Shown piece after piece: positions 31,674 to 39,490 of a stretch of DNA of 41,980 nt. A model generated the notes under the pieces. It was not told where the DNA came from. It saw only the letters and a list, made by a program, of their open reading frames with translations, and did not search any database. Made by a program: the position numbers and the translations under genes. The stretch's first letter is position 1; each line of letters begins with the position of its first letter. Source of the DNA: GCA-003244245 sp052390115 (GTDB taxonomy: Bacteria > Actinomycetota > Actinomycetes > Mycobacteriales > Pseudonocardiaceae); assembly GCA_052390115.1 (NCBI GenBank), contig JBQTHE010000038.1:1-41980 (forward strand), in the 5' to 3' direction.

Positions 31674-31890
31674 CTTAGTGGTCGGCGCCGGAAGTCCGTC
31701 GGGGGGGTGACGTGACGGCAGGTCGTATATACAGGGGCTCAGGGGTCGGAGGTGTGTCAGATGCAGGTGGCAGGCATGAGCTGGTGCACGTCGTGAACTC
31801 GACGTCACCGACATCGCCGCTCGCTGCAACGTCGGTGACGTCGAGTTCACGACGTGCACCCCCGACGGACTTCCGGCGACGACCACTAAG
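31674..31890. mobile_element. 217-bp nested inverted-repeat (MITE-like) element
   Basis: The outer arms 31674-31705 and 31859-31890 are 32 bp each with one mismatch (starting CTTAGTGGTCG). Inside, 31783-31812 and 31831-31860 form a 30-bp perfect inverted repeat (GGTGCACGTCGTGAACTCG...) around an 18-base loop. The inner right arm runs directly into the outer right arm, while 77 bases separate the left arms. No protein gene fits inside. The size and terminal repeats resemble a miniature element mobilised in trans. I see no clear target-site duplication. Confidence 0.55.
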
Positions 31891-31911
31891 ATGGCAGGCG
31901 CCACATTCCAC

Positions 31912-31948
31912 GAAACGGCCCCCGAGGCAGTGCCTCGGGGGCCGTTTC
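31912..31948 (-). terminator. Terminator of tRNA-fMet
   Basis: A 17-bp perfect stem GAAACGGCCCCCGAGGC and its complement flank a 3-base loop, 3 bases downstream of the tRNA on the minus strand. The exit side reads GCCGTTTCGTGG, a short T-run within the stem end. A strong intrinsic terminator, possibly bidirectional. Confidence 0.85.
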
Positions 31949-31951
31949 ACC

Positions 31952-32028
31952 TGGTAGCGGGGGTAGGATTCGAACCTACGACCTCTGGGTTATGAGCCCA
32001 GCGAGCTACCGAGCTGCTCCACCCCGCG
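31952..32028 (-). tRNA. Initiator tRNA-fMet (anticodon CAT)
   Basis: 77 bases with encoded CCA. The anticodon loop CTCATAA gives CAT. The first acceptor position is an unpaired C1 facing U72 (CGCGGGG against CCCCGCT), and the anticodon stem CTGGG/CCCAG contains the three consecutive G-C pairs of initiator tRNAs. The T-arm is GTAGG-TTCGAAT-CCTAC. These features separate it from elongator tRNA-Met. A strong terminator follows. Confidence 0.96.
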
Positions 32029-32086
32029 TTGGTGATCGCCACCCTACGCGCGCGGCTCCGCAAGGGGCAAATCGGCTGGTCAGCGA

Positions 32087-34987
32087 CTAGCCACCACCGC
32101 CGGTTGCCGCAGCGGCTGCGTCGAACCGCTTGGTCGCGGCGTCGAGGTCGGCCAGCGCCTGGCCCTGGGCAGTGAAATCACCCGCACCCTGCGCCTGGCG
32201 CAGGCGGGTGAGCGCATCGGAGATTTCGGTGATCGCCTGACGCATCTCCGGGCTGGCGCCGGCAGCACCGGCCTCCGCCGGGGCTGGCGTCGCCGCCGCC
32301 TCCCCTTGGGTCTGGGTCTGGCCGGGTGAGACGGTCGCATCCCCGGCGCCGGCGCCGAAGACCTGGTCGAGCGCCTCACGCAAGGTCGGGGCGTACCCGA
32401 TCCGTTGGCCGTAGGCCACCAGCACACGATTCAGCTGTGGGAACGTGGCTTGCCGATTGGCTCGCTCGATATAGACGGGCTCCACGTAGAGCAGCCCACC
32501 GCCGACCGGCAGGGTGAGCAGGTTGCCGTAGCGGACGTCGGTCTCCGACTGCCGCAGCAGATTTAGCTCCTGGCTGACCTCAGCGGAGGATACGAACCGG
32601 TTCTGCACCTGCTCCGGACCCAGCGTCTGGGATTCACCGGGCAATTCGAGCACCCGGATCCTGCCGTAGTCTTCCGGATCGGACCCCACCGAGATGTAGG
32701 CCGCCAGGAATGGTCGGCGCAGGCTGACCAGCGCACTGGTGAGCTGGTACTCCGCCGGTCCTTGCCCATCCGGCGGCCCGGCTAGCACGTAGTACGGCGG
32801 CTGGTCGACGCCCAGCTGGTTCTGCGTCGGGTCGGGGGGAACATTCCAGAAATCATCGTTGGTGAAGAACACCGCCGGATTGTCGACGTGGTAGCGGGCC
32901 AGCATCTCGCGCTGCACCTTGAACAGGTCCTGCGGGTAGCGGAAGTGCTCCCGCAACTCAGTGCTAATCGCGCTACTGGGTTGCACGGTACCCGGAAAAA
33001 CGTTCATCCATGTCTGCAGTACCGGATCGCTGTCATCCATCGCGTACACCGTCACGGTGCCGTCGTAGGCGTCGACAGTGGCCTTGACTGAGTTACGGAT
33101 GTAGCTGATCTCATCGTTCGGCAGGCGGGACACCCCGGACAAGGAGTCGGCGGTCGCAGCGCCCAACACGGTCCGCTGCGCGTACGGGTAGTTGTCCAGG
33201 GTCGTGTAACCGTCCAGGATCCACTGGATTCGGCCGTCGATCACGGCAGGGTAGGGGTCGCCGTCGACGGTGAGCCAGGGCGCGACCTTCTGCAGGCGTT
33301 CCCTCGGGTGCTGATTGTAGATGATCTTCGAATCAGTCCCGATCGCCCGGTTGAACAGGATGTTGCGCTCGCCGTAGTACGAGGCGAACAGCAACCGGCT
33401 CGCCCAGCTCCCGATCGGTACCCCGCCCTCACCTTCGTACGTGTAATTCTCCGAACGGCTGTCGTACTCCCGTGGGGCGGCACCAGGGTTCCCTCCGACG
33501 ATCACATAGTCGTCGATGAGCTCGCCAAAATAGATCCGAGGCTGCTGCACCGGGATGTCGCCCTGCACCGTGGTGTCCGACACGGTGAATACCGGGTAAC
33601 CGCCCTCCCCCGAGCTGGCGTCGTCCAGCGCCGAGTTCACCGTATTGGCCGGCGCTGCGACAAAGCCGTTGCCGTGGGTGAAGGTGAGGTGCTGGTTGAT
33701 CCAGGTTCGCTGGTTCTCCGCCAGCGACGCGGACTCCAACTCCCGTACGGCGACGATGTAATCCTGCTTTTCGCCGTTCACGGTGTAGCGGTCGACGTCG
33801 AGCTTGTCCGGGAAACCGTAGAAGTTCTCCCGCTGCTGCAGCTGGGTGAAGGTCTCCGCCAGCACGTTCGGGTCCAGGAGTCGTATATTCGGGATCGTGG
33901 CAGTGTCAGTTCGCACGACGGCCGGCGAGGCTTCGCTACGCCCGGAGTATGAAGAGTATGTGACCTGCTGGTCGGTAATGCCATAAGCATCTCGAGTCGC
34001 GGTGATATTCCGCTCTATCGACGCGGCCTCGCGTTCGTTGGCGTTCGGGCGCACTACGAACTGCTCGAGCGTCGCCGGCCAGGCCGCCCCCACAAGGATG
34101 CTGGAGAGCACCAGGAGCGCGATGGCGATCGCCGGCAGCTGCAGGTTGCGCAACATCGCGCCGACGAAAAAGGCCACCGCACAGATCACCGCGATGCACA
34201 TCAGGATGATCTTGGCGGGCATCACCGCGTTGAGGTCGGTGTAGCTGGCCCCGGTGAACAGCGCATTGCGGTTCGAGAACAACAGCCCGTAGCGGTCCAG
34301 GAAGTAGGCCAATGCCTTAAGCAACACGAAGACGCCGGCCAGCAGCCCGAGCTGGACCCGGGCCGGGCCGGACAGCTGCCCGCCACGGCCGGCCAGCCGC
34401 AGCCCGCCGAACAGGTAGTGAGTGATCAGTGCCCCCAGGAAGGAGAGCACCACAGCGACGAAGGCCCAGGCCAGCAGCCTGCGGTAGAAGGGCAGCTCGA
34501 AAGCGTAGAAGCCGACGTCGTTGTTGAACTGGGGATCGGTCACGCCGAAACTGGCACCGTGCAGGAACATCTGGACGGTCTGCCAGTCGCCCAGCGCCGA
34601 CAGGCCGGCGAGTAGCCCGACCAGTGCCGGCACGCCGATGCCGACCACGCGCAGCCGCTGGACTACCGCGGTGCGGTACCTCGCCACCGGATCGTCAGGT
34701 CCCGCCACCGGCACGAACACCGGCCGGGTGCGGTAGGCGATCACGATGTTCAGCGCCAGCAACCCGCCGACCACCACCCCGACGACGAGGAACTGCACGA
34801 TACGGGTGATCAGGACGGTGGAGAACACCGAGCGGAAGCCCACCTCGCCGAACCACAACCAGTCCACGTAGGTATCGACCAGCCGCGATCCGACGATCAG
34901 CACCAGTAGCGCAACAGACCCGACGGCGATCAGGATTCGGGCACGAGGGGAGAGGGCGGGAACTCCGACGGGGGGCCGACTGGCCAC
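32087..34987 (-). CDS. UPF0182 family large membrane protein
   Basis: 966 residues, the family size. The N-terminal ~300 residues hold seven hydrophobic helices. The first is ARILIAVGSVALLVLIVGSRLVDTYVDWLWFGEVGFRSVF, whose DxLWFxExGxxxVF motif is diagnostic. The remaining ~650 residues are extracytoplasmic, rich in conserved Tyr/Asp/Pro motifs such as NQHLTFTHGNGFVAAP and IYFGELIDDYVIVG, and end in an Ala/Gln-rich helical tail. Function unknown. I recall it as the counterpart of Rv3193c, encoded next to a PDZ-Lon protease as here. Divergent from the PPA1309 gene. Confidence 0.95.
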   Translation of the reverse strand: MASRPPVGVPALSPRARILIAVGSVALLVLIVGSRLVDTYVDWLWFGEVGFRSVFSTVLITRIVQFLVVGVVVGGLLALNIVIAYRTRPVFVPVAGPDDPVARYRTAVVQRLRVVGIGVPALVGLLAGLSALGDWQTVQMFLHGASFGVTDPQFNNDVGFYAFELPFYRRLLAWAFVAVVLSFLGALITHYLFGGLRLAGRGGQLSGPARVQLGLLAGVFVLLKALAYFLDRYGLLFSNRNALFTGASYTDLNAVMPAKIILMCIAVICAVAFFVGAMLRNLQLPAIAIALLVLSSILVGAAWPATLEQFVVRPNANEREAASIERNITATRDAYGITDQQVTYSSYSGRSEASPAVVRTDTATIPNIRLLDPNVLAETFTQLQQRENFYGFPDKLDVDRYTVNGEKQDYIVAVRELESASLAENQRTWINQHLTFTHGNGFVAAPANTVNSALDDASSGEGGYPVFTVSDTTVQGDIPVQQPRIYFGELIDDYVIVGGNPGAAPREYDSRSENYTYEGEGGVPIGSWASRLLFASYYGERNILFNRAIGTDSKIIYNQHPRERLQKVAPWLTVDGDPYPAVIDGRIQWILDGYTTLDNYPYAQRTVLGAATADSLSGVSRLPNDEISYIRNSVKATVDAYDGTVTVYAMDDSDPVLQTWMNVFPGTVQPSSAISTELREHFRYPQDLFKVQREMLARYHVDNPAVFFTNDDFWNVPPDPTQNQLGVDQPPYYVLAGPPDGQGPAEYQLTSALVSLRRPFLAAYISVGSDPEDYGRIRVLELPGESQTLGPEQVQNRFVSSAEVSQELNLLRQSETDVRYGNLLTLPVGGGLLYVEPVYIERANRQATFPQLNRVLVAYGQRIGYAPTLREALDQVFGAGAGDATVSPGQTQTQGEAAATPAPAEAGAAGASPEMRQAITEISDALTRLRQAQGAGDFTAQGQALADLDAATKRFDAAAAATGGGG

Positions 34988-35164
34988 AGAACACGCTCCT
35001 CCGACGACGGCAGTGCTGGGGTGCGGGCTCCCCCGCCGCGGCCTGTGCTCGTCCGCGCCGGGTTGAGTCCCTCCTGTCCAACTCTACGGAGTGTCCCGGG
35101 GTTCCGAATTCTGGTGGTCGCACCGGCTGCGGCCGGTACCCGGTACCGGTGCGACCATGTTCGG

Positions 35165-35728
35165 GTGAGCGAGCCGAAGCCGTACCCGATCCTGGCGCCC
35201 CATGCCTTGGCGGCCACTGCGCGGGAGGTGGAGGAGTTCGTCGCGGCCGCGGGGTGGGACCAGCAGCCGCAGCTGTTCGCGCTGGTAGCCACCCCGACCC
35301 TGCTGGCCAGCCAGCCTGAACTGGCCGGTCAGCTAGATGCTGCCGCCGCGCTCACCCCGGTGGCGCAGGAGGCCCTGCCCGAGGGTGAGCTGGACGCGGC
35401 ACTGGCCGGCATCGAATGGCCCGAGGCGGTCGCCGGCTGCGCGTTGGCCCAAGAGATCGTGGTGCTCCCGCCAGCGGCGCAAGCCGGTCTCGGTGAGTTG
35501 CCCGACGATCCAGCGCAGGCCCGCCGCACCGCCGCCGAGCACCCACAGCGGCGGGAAGGCAGGCTGGTCGCGGCAGTGCTCCGGGACGGCGTGGGGGCGT
35601 GCGTACTGCGGCTGCGGGCCGACTCCGCGCACGACCAAGGGGGAGACGGTCAGGGGGGCGACGAGGTGGTGGAGGACCCGCAGCTCGCCCCGAATCTGCT
35701 CCGCGCGCTGCTGGAAACGTTGCGCTGA
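35165..35728 (+). CDS. PPA1309-family protein
   Basis: 187 residues. LAATAREVEEFVAAAGWDQQPQLFALVAT near the start and EEALPEG-like plus IEWPEAVAGCALAQEIVVLPP in the middle match the actinobacterial PPA1309 family, a small cytoplasmic protein of unknown function. The motif GIEWPEAVxGCALAxE is its hallmark. The C-terminal part includes REGRLVAAVLRDGVGACVLRLR. GTG 35165 is chosen because upstream codons are Arg/Pro-rich and lack family character. Flanked by UPF0182 (divergent) and the PDZ protease (convergent, with a shared hairpin). Confidence 0.88.
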   Translation: MSEPKPYPILAPHALAATAREVEEFVAAAGWDQQPQLFALVATPTLLASQPELAGQLDAAAALTPVAQEALPEGELDAALAGIEWPEAVAGCALAQEIVVLPPAAQAGLGELPDDPAQARRTAAEHPQRREGRLVAAVLRDGVGACVLRLRADSAHDQGGDGQGGDEVVEDPQLAPNLLRALLETLR

Positions 35729-35732
35729 CGCG

Positions 35733-35780
35733 CCCCGTGAGTGGGAAACAGCGCTATCAGACTGTTTCCCACTCACGGGG
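35733..35780. terminator. GTGAGTG-type hairpin between convergent genes
   Basis: CCCCGTGAGTGGGAAACAG and its exact complement form a 19-bp stem around the 10-base loop CGCTATCAGA. It lies 4 bases after the PPA1309 stop and includes the stop codon of the PDZ-Lon gene, so it should terminate both. It shares outer stem and loop layout with the hairpin at 12777-12818, while inner stem bases differ on both arms in a compensating way. Confidence 0.8.
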
Positions 35781-36801
35781 CACAGCCAGGCGGTTGCCGG
35801 GCTGCGGCCAGGTCATCCAGCGCGTGCACCGCCTCCGTCAGCGTGCCCACCCGCACCAGCCGCAGCCCCTCCGGGGCTCGTCGCACCGCCTCGGCGCAGT
35901 TTCCCGCGGGCACCAGGAACACCGCTGCTCCGGCCTCGCGAGCGCGAATCATCTTGAGCGGGATACCGCCGATCGGACCTACCTCGCCGCTTGGGGCGAT
36001 CTCGCCGCTGCCCGCCACAAAGGTGTTGCCGGTCAGCGCCCCCGGCGTCAGCTTGTCCACGATGGCCAGCGCGAACATCAAGCCCGCCGAGGGGCCACCG
36101 ACGTCGGCCAGGCTGATGATGATGTCGAAGTTCACGTCGGGCCGATCGGTCACTCCGACACCGAGGTAGCCGCGACCCGGTTGCTCTCCCGTACCGAGCG
36201 TGATCGCCACTTCCTGCGGCGCGGCGCCCGGACGCTGGAAGCGGACCTGCACGAGCTGGCCCGGATGGCTGCCGGCAAGCATGTCCACCACCTGCTGCCC
36301 GGTGCGGGCCTGCTGGCCGTCGACGGCCAGCAGCCGGTCCCCGGCAGCCAGCTTCCCGTTCGCGGCACCGTTGGCGGCCACTGGGTCGACCACGACCTGG
36401 GTCGGGTAACCCAGATACCGCAGCGCGGCGGTTTTGGCCTTGGACTCCGAGTCCCGGAACAACTGCTGGTTCTGCTTCTCGACCTGCCCCTCGGACAACC
36501 CTGGCGGGAAGACCTCGTCGCGGGGAACCAGCGCGCTACGCCCGGATATCCACAGGCCAAGCGCTCCATACAACGACACGTTGTCGACCACCGACACCGT
36601 CGTCAAGTTGAGGTTACCGGTGGTGGGATAGGTCTGGGCGCCTTTGATGTCCACCACCGTCTTGCCGGCCACCTCCCCCAGGGTGTTAAACGTGGGGCCC
36701 GGACGGAGTGCGGCATAGGGCACCGGCGCCAGTCCGCCCAGCAACCCGAGCGCCATGGCGAGACCGAGGCTGAGCAGCAGGGTCCAGGTTCGGCGGCTCA
36801 C
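35773..36801 (-). CDS. Membrane-anchored PDZ-Lon (S16-like) protease
   Basis: 342 residues. One N-terminal transmembrane helix (WTLLLSLGLAMALGLLGGLAPVPY) is followed by a PDZ domain (~125-205, GAANGKLAAGDRLLAVDGQ). A Lon-type proteolytic domain has Ser238 (VGGPSAGLMFALAIVD) and Lys283 (VGPIGGIPLKMIRAREAG), the S16 dyad. It lacks an AAA+ domain, so substrates must be unfolded or delivered, and it acts outside the membrane. I recall this as the Rv3194c-type protein. Its stop lies inside the bidirectional hairpin. Its start is 45 bases from the divergent DUF2342 gene, so the two may share a promoter region. Confidence 0.95.
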   Translation of the reverse strand: MSRRTWTLLLSLGLAMALGLLGGLAPVPYAALRPGPTFNTLGEVAGKTVVDIKGAQTYPTTGNLNLTTVSVVDNVSLYGALGLWISGRSALVPRDEVFPPGLSEGQVEKQNQQLFRDSESKAKTAALRYLGYPTQVVVDPVAANGAANGKLAAGDRLLAVDGQQARTGQQVVDMLAGSHPGQLVQVRFQRPGAAPQEVAITLGTGEQPGRGYLGVGVTDRPDVNFDIIISLADVGGPSAGLMFALAIVDKLTPGALTGNTFVAGSGEIAPSGEVGPIGGIPLKMIRAREAGAAVFLVPAGNCAEAVRRAPEGLRLVRVGTLTEAVHALDDLAAARQPPGCAP

Positions 36802-36845
36802 GGGCGGTCAGCGTACGTGGCCCGGGTCCGCGTACCGTGGGGTCC

Positions 36846-38246
36846 ATGAGCGAACTGCCCTTCGGTTCCGGCTCCGAAGACCCGCGAGACCCCCGGGATC
36901 CCGATCGGAGGGACCCTCCCGAAGACGCCGGCGGCGCTAGTGCCGACCCGGCCAACCCGCTCGCCGCCTTCGGAGCCGGCGGCCTGGACGCCGCCGCCCT
37001 TGGACAGATGCTCACCCAGCTAGGTCAGATGCTCAGCCAGGGCGCGGCCAGTGGCGGTGGGGGTCCGGTGAACTATGACCTGGCCAAGCAGATTGCGATG
37101 CAGAAGCTGTCCACGAGCGGGTTGCCCTCGGCCCAGCAGGCCGCCGCGATCACCGATGCGGTACGGCTGGCCGAGATATGGCTGGACCCGGCGACCGCGC
37201 TACCCACCGGGACGCAGAGCAGCGCGGCGTGGGCGCCACGAGACTGGGTAGAGCGAACCCTGCCCACGTGGCAGCGGCTCTGCGACCCGGTGGCCCGCCG
37301 GATGGCCGGTTCGTGGATCGAGGCGCTGCCCAGCGAAGTCCGCCAGACGGCCGGTCCTCTGGTGGCGATGGTCGAGCAGATGGGCGGGATGGCCTTCGGC
37401 TCGCAGCTGGGCTCAGCGTTGGCCCAGCTCGGTGGGGAGGTGCTCACCTCGACCGACATTGGGCTGCCGCTGGGACCACTGGGGGTGTCTGCGTTGCTGC
37501 CGGGCGCGGTCGAGCGGTTCGCCACCGGGCTGGAGCTCAAGAGCTCCGAAGCGATCGTGTTCCTGGCCGCCCGGGAGGCCGCGCACCATCGCCTGTTCGC
37601 CCACGTGCCGTGGCTGCGCCAGCGGCTGCTGGGCACCGTCGAGGAATTCGCCCGCGGTATTCAGGTGGACACCGACGCGCTGCAGGAGATCGCCCGCCAG
37701 GTCGACCCGACCGATCCGCAGAGTATGGATCAGCTGATGACGTCCGGTCTGCTGGAACAACAGACCAGTCCCGAGCAGAAGGCCGCCCTGGCCCGGCTGG
37801 AGACGCTGCTCGCGCTGGTCGAGGGCTGGGTCGACGTCGTCGTCGCGGATGCAGTAGGCGAACGGCTCCCCGGTGCCGACGCGCTGCGCGAGACGCTGCG
37901 ACGGCGGCGTGCCTCCGGGGGTCCCGCCGAGCAGACTTTCGCCACGCTGGTCGGCCTGGAGCTTCGGCCGCGCAAGTTGCGGGCCGCTGCCGAATTGTGG
38001 CGAAAGCTCACCGAGCACCACGGGGTCGAGGCTCGGGACGCGCTGTGGAGCCACCCGGACCTGCTGCCCACCGCCGAGGACCTGGACGATCCCACGGGGT
38101 TCGTCGATCGAGCCGCGAGCCAGGCCGCCGATCTGGACGACCCGATCGCAGCGCTCGAGCGCACCGCGGCCGACGCCCCACGCGAGCAGTCGCCCGACGA
38201 GCCCCCGGACCGCAGTGACGACCCGCCTCAGCGCCCATCGGAGTGA
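36846..38246 (+). CDS. DUF2342 / zincin-like putative metalloprotease
   Basis: 466 residues. A Gly/Pro-rich acidic N-terminus is followed by a large helical domain. The family signature EAIVFLAAREAAHHRLFAHVPWL (residues ~237-258) contains Glu and His spaced as in zincin helices, and a later QTSPEQKAALARLETLLALVEGWVD carries the ELxxLVEGWVD Glu thought to complete the site. Proteins of this family (TIGR03624-type) are called zinc-dependent metalloproteases or hydrolases, but activity is not shown to my knowledge. ATG 36846 (MSELPFG) is preferred over GTG 36837 by family start. Divergent from the PDZ-Lon gene; the ThiF-like gene follows on the same strand. Confidence 0.88.
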   Translation: MSELPFGSGSEDPRDPRDPDRRDPPEDAGGASADPANPLAAFGAGGLDAAALGQMLTQLGQMLSQGAASGGGGPVNYDLAKQIAMQKLSTSGLPSAQQAAAITDAVRLAEIWLDPATALPTGTQSSAAWAPRDWVERTLPTWQRLCDPVARRMAGSWIEALPSEVRQTAGPLVAMVEQMGGMAFGSQLGSALAQLGGEVLTSTDIGLPLGPLGVSALLPGAVERFATGLELKSSEAIVFLAAREAAHHRLFAHVPWLRQRLLGTVEEFARGIQVDTDALQEIARQVDPTDPQSMDQLMTSGLLEQQTSPEQKAALARLETLLALVEGWVDVVVADAVGERLPGADALRETLRRRRASGGPAEQTFATLVGLELRPRKLRAAAELWRKLTEHHGVEARDALWSHPDLLPTAEDLDDPTGFVDRAASQAADLDDPIAALERTAADAPREQSPDEPPDRSDDPPQRPSE

Positions 38247-38273
38247 ATCGACCGTTCCGCTAGGCCGCCGAGC

Positions 38274-38324
38274 TTGTGCACAGCTGTGGATAAGTCGTGG
38301 ACAACCTGAGGGGCCTGTGGACAG
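38274..38324. promoter_or_regulatory. Cluster of four DnaA-box-like 9-mers
   Basis: TTGTGCACA (38274-38282), TGTGGATAA (38285-38293, an exact complement of TTATCCACA), CGTGGACAA (38296-38304) and TGTGGACAG (38316-38324) are each at most one base from a TTRTCCACA-type box in one orientation. They fill 51 bases of the 118-base gap before the ThiF-like gene. This density is far above chance and suggests a DnaA-binding locus. Confidence 0.55.
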
Positions 38325-38364
38325 CCAGTTGAGCCATCAGGCCCGACGGCCCAGGATTCCGGAC

Positions 38365-39441
38365 ATGAGTCCGCCGAGCACCACCACCGCGCAGTCCGAG
38401 GCGCACCCGTCCAAACTCCCAGAGCGGCTGCGGCTTGCGCCGGGCCGCGCCGCTGTCTGGCGCTCCCCCACCTGCCTGCAGCTCGGGCTGGACCCGCAAC
38501 GTGCCATGGTCCTCGACTGCCTGCCGGAACCGCTTGCGGCACTACTCAAGCGGATGGACGGTGCCCGCAGCACATCTGAGCTGGTCGCGGAGGCGGAGAC
38601 GGCCGGGTCAGCAGCTGGTGATGCCCTCGCGATGCTCACCGATCTGCACCGTAGCGGCCTGGTGGCCGACGCTACCGCTACCGACGACGGCCGGCCCGGC
38701 TGGCATCGCGTCGCGCTGGCCACCGAGGCAACCAGCTGGTCGGTGCACACCACCTGTGCCACGCGAAACGTGGTGAGCCAGCGGCGCGGGTCCGCGGTGC
38801 GCGTGATCGGATCTGGCCGGGTGGCGGTGGCGCTGGCCACCTTGCTGGCCTCGGCCGGGGTAGGCCAGGTCGCGGTGGAAGCCACCGGGACGGTGGCCAC
38901 CGCAGACGTCGGCACCGGCTACCTTCCGGACGATCTCGGTAGGCCACGCGCGGCAGCGGCGGCAGATGCCGTACGCCGGTGCGCGCCTGGGGTGACCGGT
39001 GCCATTCGCCGCCAACCTGACCTGATCGTGCTGTGCGACGTGGTGGTCCCGGAGCCGGTCCTGGTGACCGGGCTGCTCGCGACCGGGATCCCACATCTGA
39101 TCGGCTTCGCCCACGAGGGGACGGCGGTGGTGGGCCCGCTGGTGTGTCCGGGTCGCAGTAGCTGCCTGCACTGCGCCGAGCTGCACCGCGCGGACCTCGA
39201 CCTGGCCTGGCCGAAACTGGCTGCCCAGCTCGTCGGAAAGGTTCCGACCGCCGGCTTGGCCTGCACCCAGCTCGCCGCCGCGCTGACTGCCGAGCAGGTG
39301 TTCGCCGTGCTAGCCGGACCAGGTGCCGGTCTGCCGGTCCCGCCGACGTGGGGTGCTGCGCTGGAGCTGGACCCGGTGCACGGCACGTTGCGCCGGCACC
39401 CCCGGCCAGTCCATCCGCGCTGCGACTGCGGCGCCCGATGA
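38365..39441 (+). CDS. ThiF/E1-like adenylating-type protein with zinc tetrathiolate
   Basis: 358 residues. Residues ~20-120 form a winged-helix-like N-terminal domain (LLKRMDGARSTSELV, LTDLHRSGLVADA). Residues ~145-250 are a Rossmann-like ThiF domain (VRVIGSGRVAVALATLLASAGVG). Cys261, Cys267, Cys270 with Cys353/Cys355 (CPGRSSCLHC ... RCDC) make a probable zinc site as in E1 enzymes and TOMM/azoline cyclodehydratase ThiF-like partners. The adenylation Arg/Asp set is not evident, so it may only bind a partner or leader peptide. ATG 38365; upstream frame overlaps DUF2342 and is not used. The ABC1 kinase gene follows after 49 bases. Confidence 0.85.
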   Translation: MSPPSTTTAQSEAHPSKLPERLRLAPGRAAVWRSPTCLQLGLDPQRAMVLDCLPEPLAALLKRMDGARSTSELVAEAETAGSAAGDALAMLTDLHRSGLVADATATDDGRPGWHRVALATEATSWSVHTTCATRNVVSQRRGSAVRVIGSGRVAVALATLLASAGVGQVAVEATGTVATADVGTGYLPDDLGRPRAAAAADAVRRCAPGVTGAIRRQPDLIVLCDVVVPEPVLVTGLLATGIPHLIGFAHEGTAVVGPLVCPGRSSCLHCAELHRADLDLAWPKLAAQLVGKVPTAGLACTQLAAALTAEQVFAVLAGPGAGLPVPPTWGAALELDPVHGTLRRHPRPVHPRCDCGAR

Positions 39442-39490
39442 CGCCTCAACCCCACTACTACGCGGGGCAGAGCCGGGAGACAATCGCACA

